Source of the DNA: Panonychus citri
Taxonomy: Eukaryota; Arthropoda; Arachnida; Trombidiformes; Tetranychidae
Direction of reading: 5' to 3'
Length of the DNA: 64,000 bases
Assembly (NCBI RefSeq): GCF_014898815.1
Contig: NW_026515508.1
Span: 62,001 to 126,000 of the forward strand
Part shown: one piece after another, positions 11,056 to 22,400 of the stretch
Numbering within the stretch: the stretch's first letter is position 1
How the letters are laid out: the number at the start of each line of letters is the position of its first letter
Notes under the pieces: model-generated
The model's database searches: none
The model's input: only the letters and a program-made list of their open reading frames with translations
What the model was told of the DNA's origin: nothing
Made by a program: the position numbers and the translations under genes

Positions 11056-13582
11056 ATGTCAGCAAACATTGAATCAAATAATCTGGAAACTGTATTCAAA
11101 TGTGATCGGTGTGACAAAGTTTTTAGTGCCAAGAGAAACTTGAGGAAACATGAAGTTAATTTTCATGGTAGAACACCTAATGGATTCAAGTGCATCAGGT
11201 GTGAAACAGTGATAACAAACGTTTCATCTTATGCAAATCACCTTAATAGTGAGCACAGGATTTTAATGGAATTCCACTCCCTCACGTTTGACTCGATTCA
11301 AGGTTAGTTTACAATGATTATAATATTGAATAAATTCTGATCTATATAAATTGTGGGGGTTTGTGGGGGTTTAAAATCGATCCAATTAAATAGTTTAAAT
11401 CAACGTTTGTTGTTTTTGTTATGATTCAGATTTCGATACATGGAAAACCAAAATTGAAGAAGAAAATACTTGTTTTTATAAACTTTCATCTAGCTCTTCC
11501 GATGGAAGAAAGTACTTCGATTGTAATCGATCTGGTACTTATTTAGCTCCTGAGGATCGTGAACGCTATTTAAAAATACAAGGTTCACGAAAAATTGGTG
11601 GTAGATGTCCATCAACTATACAATTGAATATGGAAAATGAAAAAGTGTTGATAAGGTATCAAGCCAAACATGTTGGGCACACTTTAGATCTTAAACATAT
11701 TCAGTTGTCTTCAAATCAAAGGGAAGAGTTGGCATCTTATTTAACCCTAGGAATGAGCCGTCAAGTGATTCTCAACAAAATTCGATCAACTTGGACCGAC
11801 GAAACAAAGCGAATCCACTTAACGTCTGTTAAAGATTTGACAAATATTTCTTCATCATTCAATCTGAAATCTCATGTTAATCGGGACTCTAATGATCTTG
11901 TTAGTGTTGAATCATGGATATCAGAGATGAAGGAAACTGAACAAGATCCAATAATTCATTATCAGCAGCCAGATGATGATGGATCATCATCTTTCATGCT
12001 CGTAATAAGTACAATTGGGCAACGTTTCATGTTAGAAAAATATGGAGGAAATGTTATTGCGATGGACTCTACTCATGGAACAAATGATTACGATTTCCAG
12101 TTGACAACAATAATGGTTGTTGATGAAAATAGGTGAGGTCACTTACCTGTGCTATCAAAGTGATATATTATCAATTATTCTTACATTCTATTTAGGGTTG
12201 GATTCCCAGTTGCATATCTATACTCAGCTAAAGTTGATATGTATGTTTGTCGAACATTTTTCACTTCATTGAAAAAAGTTTGCAACATAAAAACTCCAAA
12301 TGTCTTCATGTCAGACGATTTCCCTGGTTATTATGCTGCTTGGTGCGCGGTATTTGGGACACCAGCGAACCATCTGTTGTGTACCTGGCACGTACTTAAA
12401 AATTGGAACAAACATATTCTATCCATTCCTGATCCTGAAGCTAGAAAGAAGATAAAACATGACCTTCTCTCCATTCATCGTGAGCTTGACCAGGTTGAAT
12501 TTAGCCGCTTGTATGATTTCTTTTGCAAGAAATATAAAATAGTCAAATCAACAGTAGATTTTGTTTCGTATTTAGAGGTAAACTATGGTAGTAGAAAGCA
12601 ACAATGGGCTTTGTGTTATCGTAAAAAATTAGGTATAAACACTAATATGCACCTCGAGAACTTTCTGTGTTAATTAATTGATTATATGTGGAATTGTGGG
12701 GTTTAATGATAAGATGTTTTATCTTTTATCTCAAGGAACCTCAAACATATTTATATGGATGGTAAAAAAGTTAAAAGAATGGATGAATCGATATCCGCAC
12801 TAATGAAATTAACTTATGGAATGCAATACGATAAACTAATAAGACAGACAAAAGGATTTGTCCCTACCAAGTTGTCTGAATTGCGAAACAGGCACCAGCG
12901 AGCATTAAACTGTACGTTTGACTTTTCGCACGACCAAAATGATTCAACTAAATGGATAATAATCTCAAATAGTGAGCTGCTCAATATGTACACCGTCACC
13001 ATTAAGAAGAAAAGTGATTGCTCATGTTTGATACACTGTCAAGCTTGTGATCTCTGTATAAGTGAGGTTTCATGCGAATGCTTCGACTTTATGATTAAAG
13101 GGAATATGTGTAAGCACATTCACTTCATTGGTATGAAACGGAATGAGACCGATGCTATGAATGAATCCAATCAAATATCGCTTGAGGATGATCTTGAATT
13201 GGAAATGCCAAGTCAAGACATCGAGAAAGCAGAGGCCCATGTTCATCTTCTACCAACTAGCACAAATGATGTTAAGCGTACTCTGGAAGAGCGAAAGCAA
13301 AAAATGATCGCTGAGATTTGTTCGCTTGTAAATTCTTGTGTTTCAATCGCTGAACTTGATTCATTACAAAAGTTTATTGTTCCAATGCAGCCTACCCTCT
13401 CAGCCATACGATCAACTGCTGGTAAAACTATCTCCCCTTCTGCTGGATCACAAGGTAGCGGTAGAAATATCGACCAACAGAAAAGATTCAGGAACAAGAA
13501 GAGAAAAATTGTAACAAAGACAAAAGACTTAGTTCACGATTCTTTAGCGAGAGAGCTTTTTTCGAGTCAATTTAATGACTAA
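11056..13582 (+). CDS. MULE transposase (C2H2 fingers, catalytic core, SWIM finger), four exons
   Basis: Proposed exons are 11056-11302, 11430-12132, 12196-12666 and 12736-13582. All have GT/AG borders and compatible phases, giving 755 aa. Two C2H2 fingers (C16/C19/H32/H37 and C46/C49/H62/H67) open the protein. A FLYWCH/WRKY-like C2H2 module follows (C114, C142, H163, H166). The MULE RNase H-like core has MDSTHG (D295), FMSDD (D357) and CTWH (C379-x2-H382); a candidate third acidic residue is E444. A SWIM finger C-x-C-x9-C-x-H lies at 587-601. The protein would bind the terminal repeats and catalyse cut-and-paste transposition. An AATAAA occurs about 33 bp after the stop. An alternative is a domesticated MULE gene, but the intact TIRs and TSD argue for a transposon. 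Exact start and exon 3 donor (a GTGTTA) are the least certain points. Confidence 0.88.
11351..11370 (+). repeat. Paired TTGTGGGG decamer in transposase intron 1
   Basis: Two head-to-tail copies of TTGTGGGGGT. It belongs to a family of such pairs found only in introns of this MULE: 12687-12703, 14376-14397, 14531-14552 and 14691-14712. All copies are in the same DNA orientation. Confidence 0.8.
12687..12703 (+). repeat. TTGTGGGG-type repeat in transposase intron 3
   Basis: TGTGGAATTGTGGGG is a slightly degraded tandem pair of the decamer seen elsewhere in the element. It lies between the exon 3 donor and the exon 4 acceptor. Confidence 0.65.
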
Positions 13583-13648
13583 ATATTTCGAAAATTTCAA
13601 ATATATCAAATATAAATAAAGTAAATTTTTTACAATAATTAGCAAAAT

Positions 13649-15363
13649 TTATTTACGGGCTTTTCGCCCGCGTTTTTTGCCAACGGATCTGACCCAATCT
13701 CTAGATCCAATACATGGATCTGGACAAACACCTGGGTCACAAACATGCTTGTGAGCACCAGGTGCTTTACAAGCATTTTTCTCGTGGGTGTCGGCGACAT
13801 CCTTACGAGCGAAAATTTTGGCACAGAAACGACACCGGGTTTCGGGATTAGCGCCCCATTTCCCGGTCCGCTTCTCCTTCCTTATCCTCCTCTTTTCCTC
13901 TTCCCGCGCTGACTCCATCTCTTTTGGTGCCAACTCAGCCCAACTGTAGTGTTCACCACTACCTGGGGCATTGATTGGACCCTAAAAAGAAACAAAAAAA
14001 CCATTAGTAATGTGTTCATTATTAAATCATAATCAAGATTAAGTTTTATCGAATCTTTTCAAATAAGTTGATACTTACAAGCTCTTCAGGCTCCATATCA
14101 GGTAAGTCCAACTCATTGTCTAAGTAAATTAGACGCTGTTGGACCAAATTACCGATGACTCGGCGCTTTAGCCCGGGATGGTAGGCATACCCTCGCCTCA
14201 GCCAACTATCAACAGGATAATCGGCTTCGCCAGCTTTTGCTGAACGAAGCCTCTGATCACTCAGTTCGATAAGCTGAGGAGGATCAGGTAAATCACCTTC
14301 ATGATCAGAAAGCTGAAATGACAAAAAATAAATTAGACAAATAATACAAAATATGAATATTATAATTCTATTTAAATGTGGGGAATTGTGGGGAATTTCA
14401 TCGTTGAAAACTCACTTGTTGTTCAACATCATTGTCATCATCTTGATCATTTTGATGGACATCATGATCGACAACCTGTAACAGCAAAATGAAACCAGAG
14501 ATTAAAAAACAAAAGAAAATTGTATTTAAAAATTGTGGGGAATTGTGGGGAATTAAATCTAGTGAAACTTACTGGTTGTTCCTCAGCATCAGTTTCCTCA
14601 TCATAAGGATCATTTTGATCAATAGCATGATCAACAACCTGTAATAGCAAAATAAATGCAGAAATTAAGACAATAATTAATATCAAAAAATTGTGGGGAA
14701 TTGTGGGGAATTAAATTTATTTAAACTTACTGATTGTTCCTCAGTACTGACACTCTTTTCGATCTCTGTCGTCAGGTTGTCAGAGAGAATGATGCGAGGT
14801 TGAGAGAGAGGAGGTTGAGAGAGAGGAGGTTGAGAGAGAGGAGGTTGAGAGAGAGGTGCTGGTGGTTGAGTCGGTGGTGGTGGCGCTGGTTGAGTCGGCG
14901 GTGGAGGCGCTGGCCTTTTTTTCTTCTTCCTCTTCGGCTTGTCAGGCTCGAAGAGAGGCGGCTGGATTGACTAGAAGAGAGAATAAAGAAAAAAAAGTAA
15001 AGGGAAAACAATTAGAGAGGTAAGCAAAAAGAAAAAAGAAAGAGAAAAAGAAAGAGAAAAAGAAAGAGAAAAAAGAAAGAGAAAAAAGAAAGAGAAAAAG
15101 AAAGAGAAAAAAGAAAGAGAAAAAGAAAGAGAAAAGAAAGAGAAAAGAAAGAGAAAAAGAAAGAGAAAGAGAAAAAAGAAAGAGAAAAAGAAAGCAAAAC
15201 TCACCTTGAGTTGGGCTCGGATCTGGCGAGTGGCAGCTGCCGGTGATGGCGTATTCTCGGCGGTGGTTATGGGAGAGACCTGCAGAGAGAAAAAAAGAAG
15301 AAAAAAAGAGATTAAATTAATATTAATTAATTAAATTAAAATCTAATTAAAAAAACTCACCAT
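13649..15363 (-). CDS. MULE-borne second gene: Pro-rich, acidic, Cys-rich protein of unknown function
   Basis: Not recognised. Proposed exons, in transcript order: 15361-15363 (the ATG alone), 15205-15279, 14731-14970, 14573-14638, 14416-14475, 14079-14312 and 13649-13981. All have GT/AG borders and phase 0 junctions, giving 336 aa. Residues 27-106 hold a Lys/Arg patch, PPPPTQP motifs and four PLSQP repeats. Exons 4 and 5 encode related acidic modules (VVDHAIDQND..., VVDHDVHQND...). Residues 149-226 form a fairly ordinary globular-looking segment. The basic C-terminal domain has a C2HC-type finger (C276, C279, H292, C297), more Cys/His (CDPGVCPDPC), and a KKRGRKARK tail that could be a nuclear signal. 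Both ends lie inside the transposon: the start is 64 bp from the right TIR. A DNA-binding accessory or regulatory role in transposition is inference. An AATAAA overlaps the stop codon. Confidence 0.75.
14376..14397 (+). repeat. Paired TTGTGGGGAA decamer in accessory-gene intron
   Basis: Two tandem copies lie about 20-40 bp inside the intron after exon 5 of the - strand gene. On the transcript strand they read as ATTCCCCACA. Confidence 0.85.
14531..14552 (+). repeat. Paired TTGTGGGGAA decamer in accessory-gene intron
   Basis: Two exact tandem copies in the intron after exon 4 of the - strand gene. The spacing to the neighbouring pairs is about 157 bp, marking a tandemly duplicated exon-plus-intron unit. 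Confidence 0.9.
14691..14712 (+). repeat. Paired TTGTGGGGAA decamer in accessory-gene intron
   Basis: Two exact tandem copies in the intron after exon 3 of the - strand gene. This is the most upstream unit of the three-copy intron series. Confidence 0.9.
14797..14857. repeat. 15-bp coding minisatellite (PLSQP repeats)
   Basis: Four tandem copies of a 15-bp unit (AGGTTGAGAGAGAGG on the + strand) within exon 3 of the - strand MULE gene. They encode PLSQP repeats. The unit contains a GA tract, so it may have arisen by slippage. Confidence 0.85.
15026..15196. repeat. Purine minisatellite (AAAGAGAAA)n in accessory-gene intron 2
   Basis: About 170 bp of GAAAGAGAAAAA-type units. On the transcript strand of the MULE accessory gene this is a long polypyrimidine tract just after the exon 2 donor. 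Confidence 0.9.
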
Positions 15364-15426
15364 TTTAATTGAGATTAAAAATGTAAATAAAGGGTTTGCG
15401 CTGACTCAATATCAGCCAATTAGATT

Positions 15427-15454
15427 GGGAGCTGTTTGAGCTATAGCTTCTTGT
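15427..15454 (-). repeat. MULE right terminal inverted repeat
   Basis: Reads GGGAGCTGTTTGAGCTATAG then CTTCTTGT on the + strand. Its reverse complement begins ACAAGAAGCTATAGCTC and matches the left repeat at 24 of 28 positions. Two subterminal hairpins precede it (GCTGA/TCAGC at 15400-15416, CCAAT/ATTGG at 15416-15428). Confidence 0.92.
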
Positions 15455-15463
15455 AGAATAAAG
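15455..15463. repeat. Right 9-bp target-site duplication of the MULE
   Basis: AGAATAAAG, identical to 10833-10841 and directly adjacent to the right terminal inverted repeat. Confidence 0.93.
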
Positions 15464-16467
15464 TGTTTCATTTACTACAAATGATGTTAGTGTTGTGTAG
15501 AGTTCAGGTTGTTCAGTTTCTTGTTGTTTTCCTTTTTATTGTTACCTGTCAAAAGAATATTATTTTTTCTTTATTTCCTTTTTTTCTCCATCTATTTTCA
15601 TGGTAACTTTTCTACACACGTTAATCATGTTGTTCTCTTTTACTTGTATTCCAATGGATTAATCATTTGTTTTTGTTTTCTTCTTTCTTTTTCTCCAATT
15701 ATTTTTACCTTCTCTCTTCTCTCTCATCGGATTAACGGGTGAAAATTGGATGGAATTTCTTATGATGTGTCCCATGACTTTCTCCTGTTTGTTGTTACCA
15801 ATCAAACGTTGATTCTAAATTCTGGTTTTCTCTTTTTCTCTTGGTCTTGTGTTTTCTTCTCTTTCCAAAAAACACCAAAACCAACAAGAAGGAAAAGAAC
15901 ATTTTTTTGTTCTATTCTCTTTTACAAAATATTAATGTGATTATCTTATTTTAATATAACCATCATTTGGCTTCTTCTTCTGGTACTGGTGTTTATCTTC
16001 ATCATCTCTCCCTCTCGCCATTTCTTTGTGTGTTAATATCTCTCTCTCTGGGGAAAATCAACATTCTGTTCTCATGTGTATATGGTTGATAAATCATCTT
16101 TACCATTTGTATTAATATACGTTAATCACCCAAGTTTATTAACATCATTTTCCATCGTTTGATTTTTCATTTTCTCCATTAAATCTTGTTCTTCCCTAAT
16201 AAGAAATTAAGTTGTAACCCCAAACAAAAAAAAAATGGATACCTCTTTTTGTCGACATCAATTGTTACTCTCATCATGTTTACTGTGACTACAGTTAATC
16301 AGTGTGTTAGGCCTGGAGAAGGTATTAAATGAAACATATTAGCTTTTCTAGCTGGTTTCATTCCCTTCTGTTAATCATCATCATTTATTATCAATTGAAG
16401 GCCTTTCTCCTTTATTTAACAATCAAATCAACACCAATAACAACGGCTTTTAATCCAGATCGACAAC
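15464..16467 (+). other. Upstream region and probable 5' UTR of the receptor phosphatase gene
   Basis: AT- and pyrimidine-rich sequence between the MULE and the phosphatase start codon. No reliable exon is visible. The first part could be displaced LINE 3' sequence, since the MULE inserted at the LINE end. Confidence 0.4.
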
Positions 16468-19400
16468 ATGAAACACCATGGAACCCTGGTATTAGTTGGT
16501 TCTTTGGTATATCTTTTTGTTGCCAGTGAATCAACACCATTTAATAATAATAATAATAATAATAGTGAAGATGATCTTGATCTTGTATCATCGCCATCAT
16601 CACCATCATCATCTTCAACTCTATCTCCATCTTCATCATCAAAAATGTCAAACCACATGATGGTAACTTCATCTTTACCATTGACCAATAGTAATAATTT
16701 TAGTAATAATAGTAAATCTGATCTTTCACAAAGTAATAATATTATAAATAATAGCAATTCTCACAATTCTACTACAATATTCAGCTCATTAGCTGATGCA
16801 CCATCTTTATCATCATCATCATCATCATCTTCTCTTCCACCTCCATTACCATCGAGTAGTTTTTTGCAAAGTAACAAAAGTTTTCCATTAAACATAAATA
16901 TCAATAATGTGACAATTTCTCCACCAACATCGTATATGCTTCCAAGAGATTTGAACACAACTTCATCATCTCCAAGTGAAGGTAAGATTCATCAACTATT
17001 TATTTAGAATTTGTACTCTCTCTCTCTCTCTCTCTCTATGGTGAAAGAGAGATAATTGTTGTTTATTTAATTATTTTATGCTTTAATCGATTTGTTTATT
17101 TCCTTTTTTTATTTTTTCCTCTTCCTCTTTTTCTCTATCATTCTCATCATTAATCCTTTCCCTCTTTCACATTGATCCGATAACTACGTTCTTCGTCCTT
17201 GTGTATCACCATTTCCATGTGATTATCGTCAATTTTGATCGTCATCGTCATCTTCATCATAATCATCATCATCATTGTCCTTTCAATTTCTCTCAATATG
17301 TGTGTGTGTCTCTCTCCCTCTCTCAATCCTACAATCGTTACAATTGAATTCATCTTATTGATACAAAATCTTTTCACCACGTGAATATTTTGTCGCCGAT
17401 TAATGATAATACGTGTTTCCTTCAATTGCCTTTCATCATCATCATCGTTCCTCAGGCTTGATGACAGCTCAAATTTTTCCAAATGCTCAAGTTCTTAAAG
17501 GAACATTGAACGATACTGCAATTCTTAGATGTTTAATTATTAATAGAAATACTAATTTTCCTCCTAAAAACGTTATCTGGGAGAAGATAGTGACAAGGTC
17601 CATTGGTACCAATAGTGATAATAAAGATGATAAACCATCGTTAACTGTTCAAAGTGAACCATGGGAGCCAATAATTTATGATGATAGAATTTTTCTTGGT
17701 ACAAATAATAATAATGTCGGCGGAGGAGGAGGAGGAGGAAATGGATCTACAACAATAAGTTCTACTTTTGGTGATGACCTGGATCGATTCAGTTTAACTA
17801 TTAAATCACTTCGTTTAAGTGACAATGGGACGTATGCATGTCGAGATGCTGGAGGAATTGGTGATCAATTGAATAATAATGGAAACTTATCCCGTTTAGA
17901 TTTATTTGTCATTGAACCAGCTCGATTAGATTCATTAACCATTGAGCCAATTAATCCAAGAAGTGTTAACATCTCATGGTTATTACGTAGCAATGGTAAC
18001 ACCCAAGTTCACCGGATATACCTTGAGATGAGAAATATTACGGAAACAGGTGACTCAGAGTGGAGTGAAATCGATGGAAACATTGAACCCAATCGAACGG
18101 CTTCTTATACCGTTTTCCGTCTAATTCCGGCATTTTCTTATGAATTTCGTTTAGCTGCTTTCAATGATGCTGGACAATCAGATTGGGTTATCGGAAATGT
18201 TACCATGCCACCGGATGTACCTTCACCGGTTACACAACTTCATGTTCTTTCCCGAACCAATGAAACTATTTGGATTGGCTGGAGGAAACCACCAGAAGAT
18301 AATGGTGCCGATATAATTGAATATATTCTTGAATTAAGAGATGCCGATGATCGTTTATTGTATAATAAATCATTCCAAATCAATAGAGAAACTGGTGGAA
18401 GTGGATCAAGGTTAATGTTCATGTTTGTCGGTTTAGTACCAGCGACTAATTATACGGTTAGAGTTCGAGCTTGTTCCTCACTTGGATGTGGTAAATGGTC
18501 TGATCCTAAATTTCAAGTATCAACTTTAGATGGAATTGCTGAAGCACCGGAAAATGTTATCCTTAGGTGTTTCTATGATTCTGATCGATCATCAAATCGT
18601 GTTAACATTACATGGGATCCACCATCTAAATCAAGAGGAACCATAGTCGGTTATAATGTTTCTCTAGAAGGTCATTCATCTTATCGTAACGCTGATAATC
18701 AAATGGAAATGGATAATTTTAAGAAAATCTATCCCGTTGATAGTAATGAATCAAGCCTTAGTTTAGACGTTAAACCTAATACCAATTATACGGTTCGATT
18801 GTGTACCCTTAATAAAGCGGGTTGTGGAGAGTTAAGTGTTATCACCTCATCGACTATGTGCTACTCTTCACCCACCGTTCCACCCTCAATTCCAGGAGCT
18901 GGATCATTACTTTCCTTGGTTGATCCAGATGATCCTTTCTGTCGTCAATTAAAGTTAACCATTCCCCGTCTCTCGGAGAGAAATGGACCAATTAAATGTT
19001 ATAAAATAGTGATAATTAAATTGCCAAAAAACACGGAAACCAATCTGGTCTTACCTCCATTACCCTCCAATGTAAATATTACCACCTACGCTGACGTCCA
19101 TTCATCAACCTTTGCTGCCCTTCAAAGTAATGATACAACCCTTTTGGGTGCCTACATTGCCGATGAAATGTCACCCGATAATCTTGCCGATGAGATAATT
19201 ATTGGTGATGGTGAACATTCATCTTGTGAAGATGGTCGAATACCAAGAAGAATCGATCCTGGTTATATGATGACCACTCCTAGTGAAATAATTAATAATA
19301 ATAATAATAATAATGTTAATAGTAACACCAATAATCCTAATCAAAATGGTCCTAATAGTATTCACATAAACATCCATACCAATGGTGTTAATCATCATCA

Positions 19401-22400
19401 TCATCATAATCATAGTCATAGTAATTTAAATTATGGTCCATACTATTCAACTATCGGTTTATCTTCATTAAACAATTTAATTGCTGATGGACCTTTAGAT
19501 TCGTCAACTAATTACTCGGGGTTCATTGAGGTTCGTGTTCTTGGACCTAATGGTGTTTATCTTACCAAACAAAGTGACTTTTTTGATACCATTACCACCG
19601 GTTCGGTTGACCCAAGGGTTGGATCACTTTCACCACTTTCACCAATCTTTGCCTCTCTCAGTGATTCAGCGGCGGCCATTTTGTTTGGTATTGTTTGTGG
19701 CCTTGCTTTGATTCTATTTTCCGTTCTCTCTGTGATTTGTTTCCTAAGGACAAAGGTTGATGATTCTCTTAGTGAGACGGGTGACGATGAGCGCCTTGGC
19801 CTTACCGCTTTACTTAGACGAACTGTTGTTGGAACCAAAAATGGACACATCATTTCAAATGGTGTAATTGGTTCAATCAATGGACACAAATGGATTGGTC
19901 AACCTATTCCAATACAAAATTTGCCCAATGTTTTTATTGAGCGTCATGCCAATTCAGATCTACTTTTTCAGTCTGAGTTTGAAGCGTTACCCGAAAATTT
20001 TGGTGATCGAACCTCTATCGATTCAAATCTAACTGAAAACGTTGGTAAAAATCGTTACCCTGACATCAAGTGTTATGATCAAACTCGAGTTAAACTATCA
20101 CCTATCGAGGGTATCCCTGGATCGGATTATATTAACGCTAATTTTGTTGAAGGTTATAAAGGTCGAAAGCTTTATATTTGTGCTCAAGGTCCAGTTGAGA
20201 AAACGGTGACAGATTTTTGGCGAATGATCTATGAACAAAAGGTCAGTGTTATCGTCATGTTAACTGGGATTGAAGAACATGGTAAAATCAAATGCTCTCA
20301 TTATTGGACAGACTCTGGGACTAAAAAGATTGACACTTTATACACCGTTAGTTTGACCAGTTATACCAAATACTCTGATTTCATCATCCGTCGATTTTCA
20401 CTTACCCGCCTTGATGCCGATGAAGATGAATTACCTCGAGATGTGTTACAGTTTCACTTTCTCCTTTGGAAAGATTTTCTCGCACCGGAACAACCTTCAT
20501 GGCTCCTTCGATTCATTAAACGTGTCAATGAACATTATTGTCCAGATAAAGGTCCACTTTTGGTCCACTGTTCAGCTGGAGTGGGTAGAACGGGTACATT
20601 TATCGCTATCGATTCTCTGGTACCCGAAATTACCTGTGGAACCACAATAAACATCTACGAATGTGTTTCTCAGCTACGATACCAACGAAACTTTCTGGTC
20701 CAATCATTTAAACAATACATTTTCGTCTATCGAGCACTAATGGAGTTTGCACAATTTGGTGATACCGAGATTGAAATTTGCCACCTTAAAGATCATTATC
20801 GTCAACTGAAGGAGCAAAAATTTGAGGGCAACATCAATGGTGTCATGGCGGAATTTGATGTAAGTCGAAAATAATTATCATAAGAATTAAATTATCATCT
20901 ATTAGATTGGAAAGACGAAAAAAAAACATTTTCTCTCCTTCCTTAATGACTATTCACTATTTTAAGTTACCTTAATCATCCATCATTATCAAATGATCAT
21001 CTTGTCACATAATTAGTGTTCCATTTTCATAGTTAACACTCTAATTGTTGTTAACACTCTGTGGTATTCAGTCAAATATCATCATCATCCTATGATAATT
21101 TTCTTATTACATATATAATTTATTATTCTCTCTCAGTCCTGTCAACCTTTTCCCATAGACAATGAATACATCACTTACATAATAATCTACATGGGAATGA
21201 TACAATTTCTCCCTAATATTTACAATCTTTTGAGTCTATTGTTTTTTTCACCTTATATCAATTACTGTTTATCCATTTTCCTTAGGATTGTTTTATTATT
21301 ATCCTTTATTATTACTCAGTAATCATCATGTTATATTGAATATCTATTATAATGGTTAATAATTCAACTTATTGTCTGTTAATATTAGATAATGAAACAT
21401 TTTCCTAAAACAAATGGTGATAATATTTGCTTCTGAATTTGAGTTGGAATTTAATTTAATCATTATATCATCGGAAAGATATTATCATTTGCCTCTTACT
21501 GATGATGATGATGATGAAGATGATGAATTAAGGATTGGTCCTTTATTTTATTATCTTTATCATTAAGTTCATGTACTATGCACTCATTCATTATATTACC
21601 TGAATCTTTTTTTAAATAAATAACTTTTCATGATTATAATACATCATTAGTTGGTAATAGTGAAAGATGATGACAACTTTTTTTTTCTTCTTCATCCATT
21701 GAACAGGTTTCTCTTTCTTTCCCTCAATGATTATGTTCATCAACATAAAACTCAGAGAGAAACTAAGAAAATCATTATTCCATTATTTTTAAATTTCTCT
21801 ATTAGCATTTAAGTTTTGTATCATTTTCCTTCATCATTAGCATCTTCTATCTCTTCCTCTCTCTCTCTCCTTCTTTCTCTTTTTCATAATATCAAGAAAT
21901 TTCTCTTCATTTGTAGAAATATCTTTATTAATTCTGCTCATCAATAGAATGAGATGAAAATTCATTTTCCAGAGAAAGTTTTTCTACTAGTTCTTAACCT
22001 TATTCCCTGAAAATGAAACTCAGAATTGTCACAAGAGTAGAAGAGACAATTGTGGGTGGAGAGAAATTTGCATCTCAGTGATTATCGTATTTCTTTTTTT
22101 GTCTCTTCACTAGGATAACCTTCAAACCGAAACTTTTTTTGTTAATTTTAAAGTGAAATTTTTTTCCATAGGAAAAGTTCTTGATCTTTTTCGGCATTTT
22201 TTTCTTACTTTTCGCCTTCAAATATTAATAATATTTTAATGATTAAGTGATGATAATCTTTCTCCCTTTCTACTTTGAGTGTTGTATTAAAAAAAGAGAG
22301 ATGAAGGTAAGGATGAGAGGAGGAAAAAATGATGAGGATAACTGTACAATAGATGAAAAAAACGTTGAAAAAGTTGAAAATTACATTCGATTCAAGTAGA

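Larger units (their letters stand above)
10842..15454. mobile_element. Complete Mutator-like DNA transposon (MULE), two genes
   Basis: A 4613-bp element bounded by 28-bp terminal inverted repeats and flanked by a perfect 9-bp direct repeat. It contains a spliced MULE transposase gene on the + strand (11056-13582). A second spliced gene lies on the - strand (13649-15363). The two genes converge and their stop codons are 66 bp apart. All splice junctions I propose keep the frame open, so the element looks potentially autonomous. The two-gene convergent layout recalls maize MuDR (mudrA/mudrB), though I see no reason to call the second protein homologous to MURB. It abuts the LINE 3' end and is most simply read as a nested, younger insertion. 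Confidence 0.92.

Noticed and set aside
11056..11307. Separate small two-finger C2H2 gene
   Set aside because: Ends at a good donor (GTTAGT), and the next exons continue the frame into the MULE transposase, so it is exon 1 of that gene.
14734..14970. Arg-rich ORF on the + strand
   Set aside because: It is the antisense of exon 3 of the - strand MULE gene, which has matching splice sites on both sides.
14971..15204. Phe/Leu/Ser-rich - strand ORFs
   Set aside because: They translate the purine minisatellite, which lies in an intron.
19219..19419. Met/Ile-rich antisense ORF under the phosphatase ectodomain
   Set aside because: Antisense of Asn/His-rich low-complexity coding sequence.
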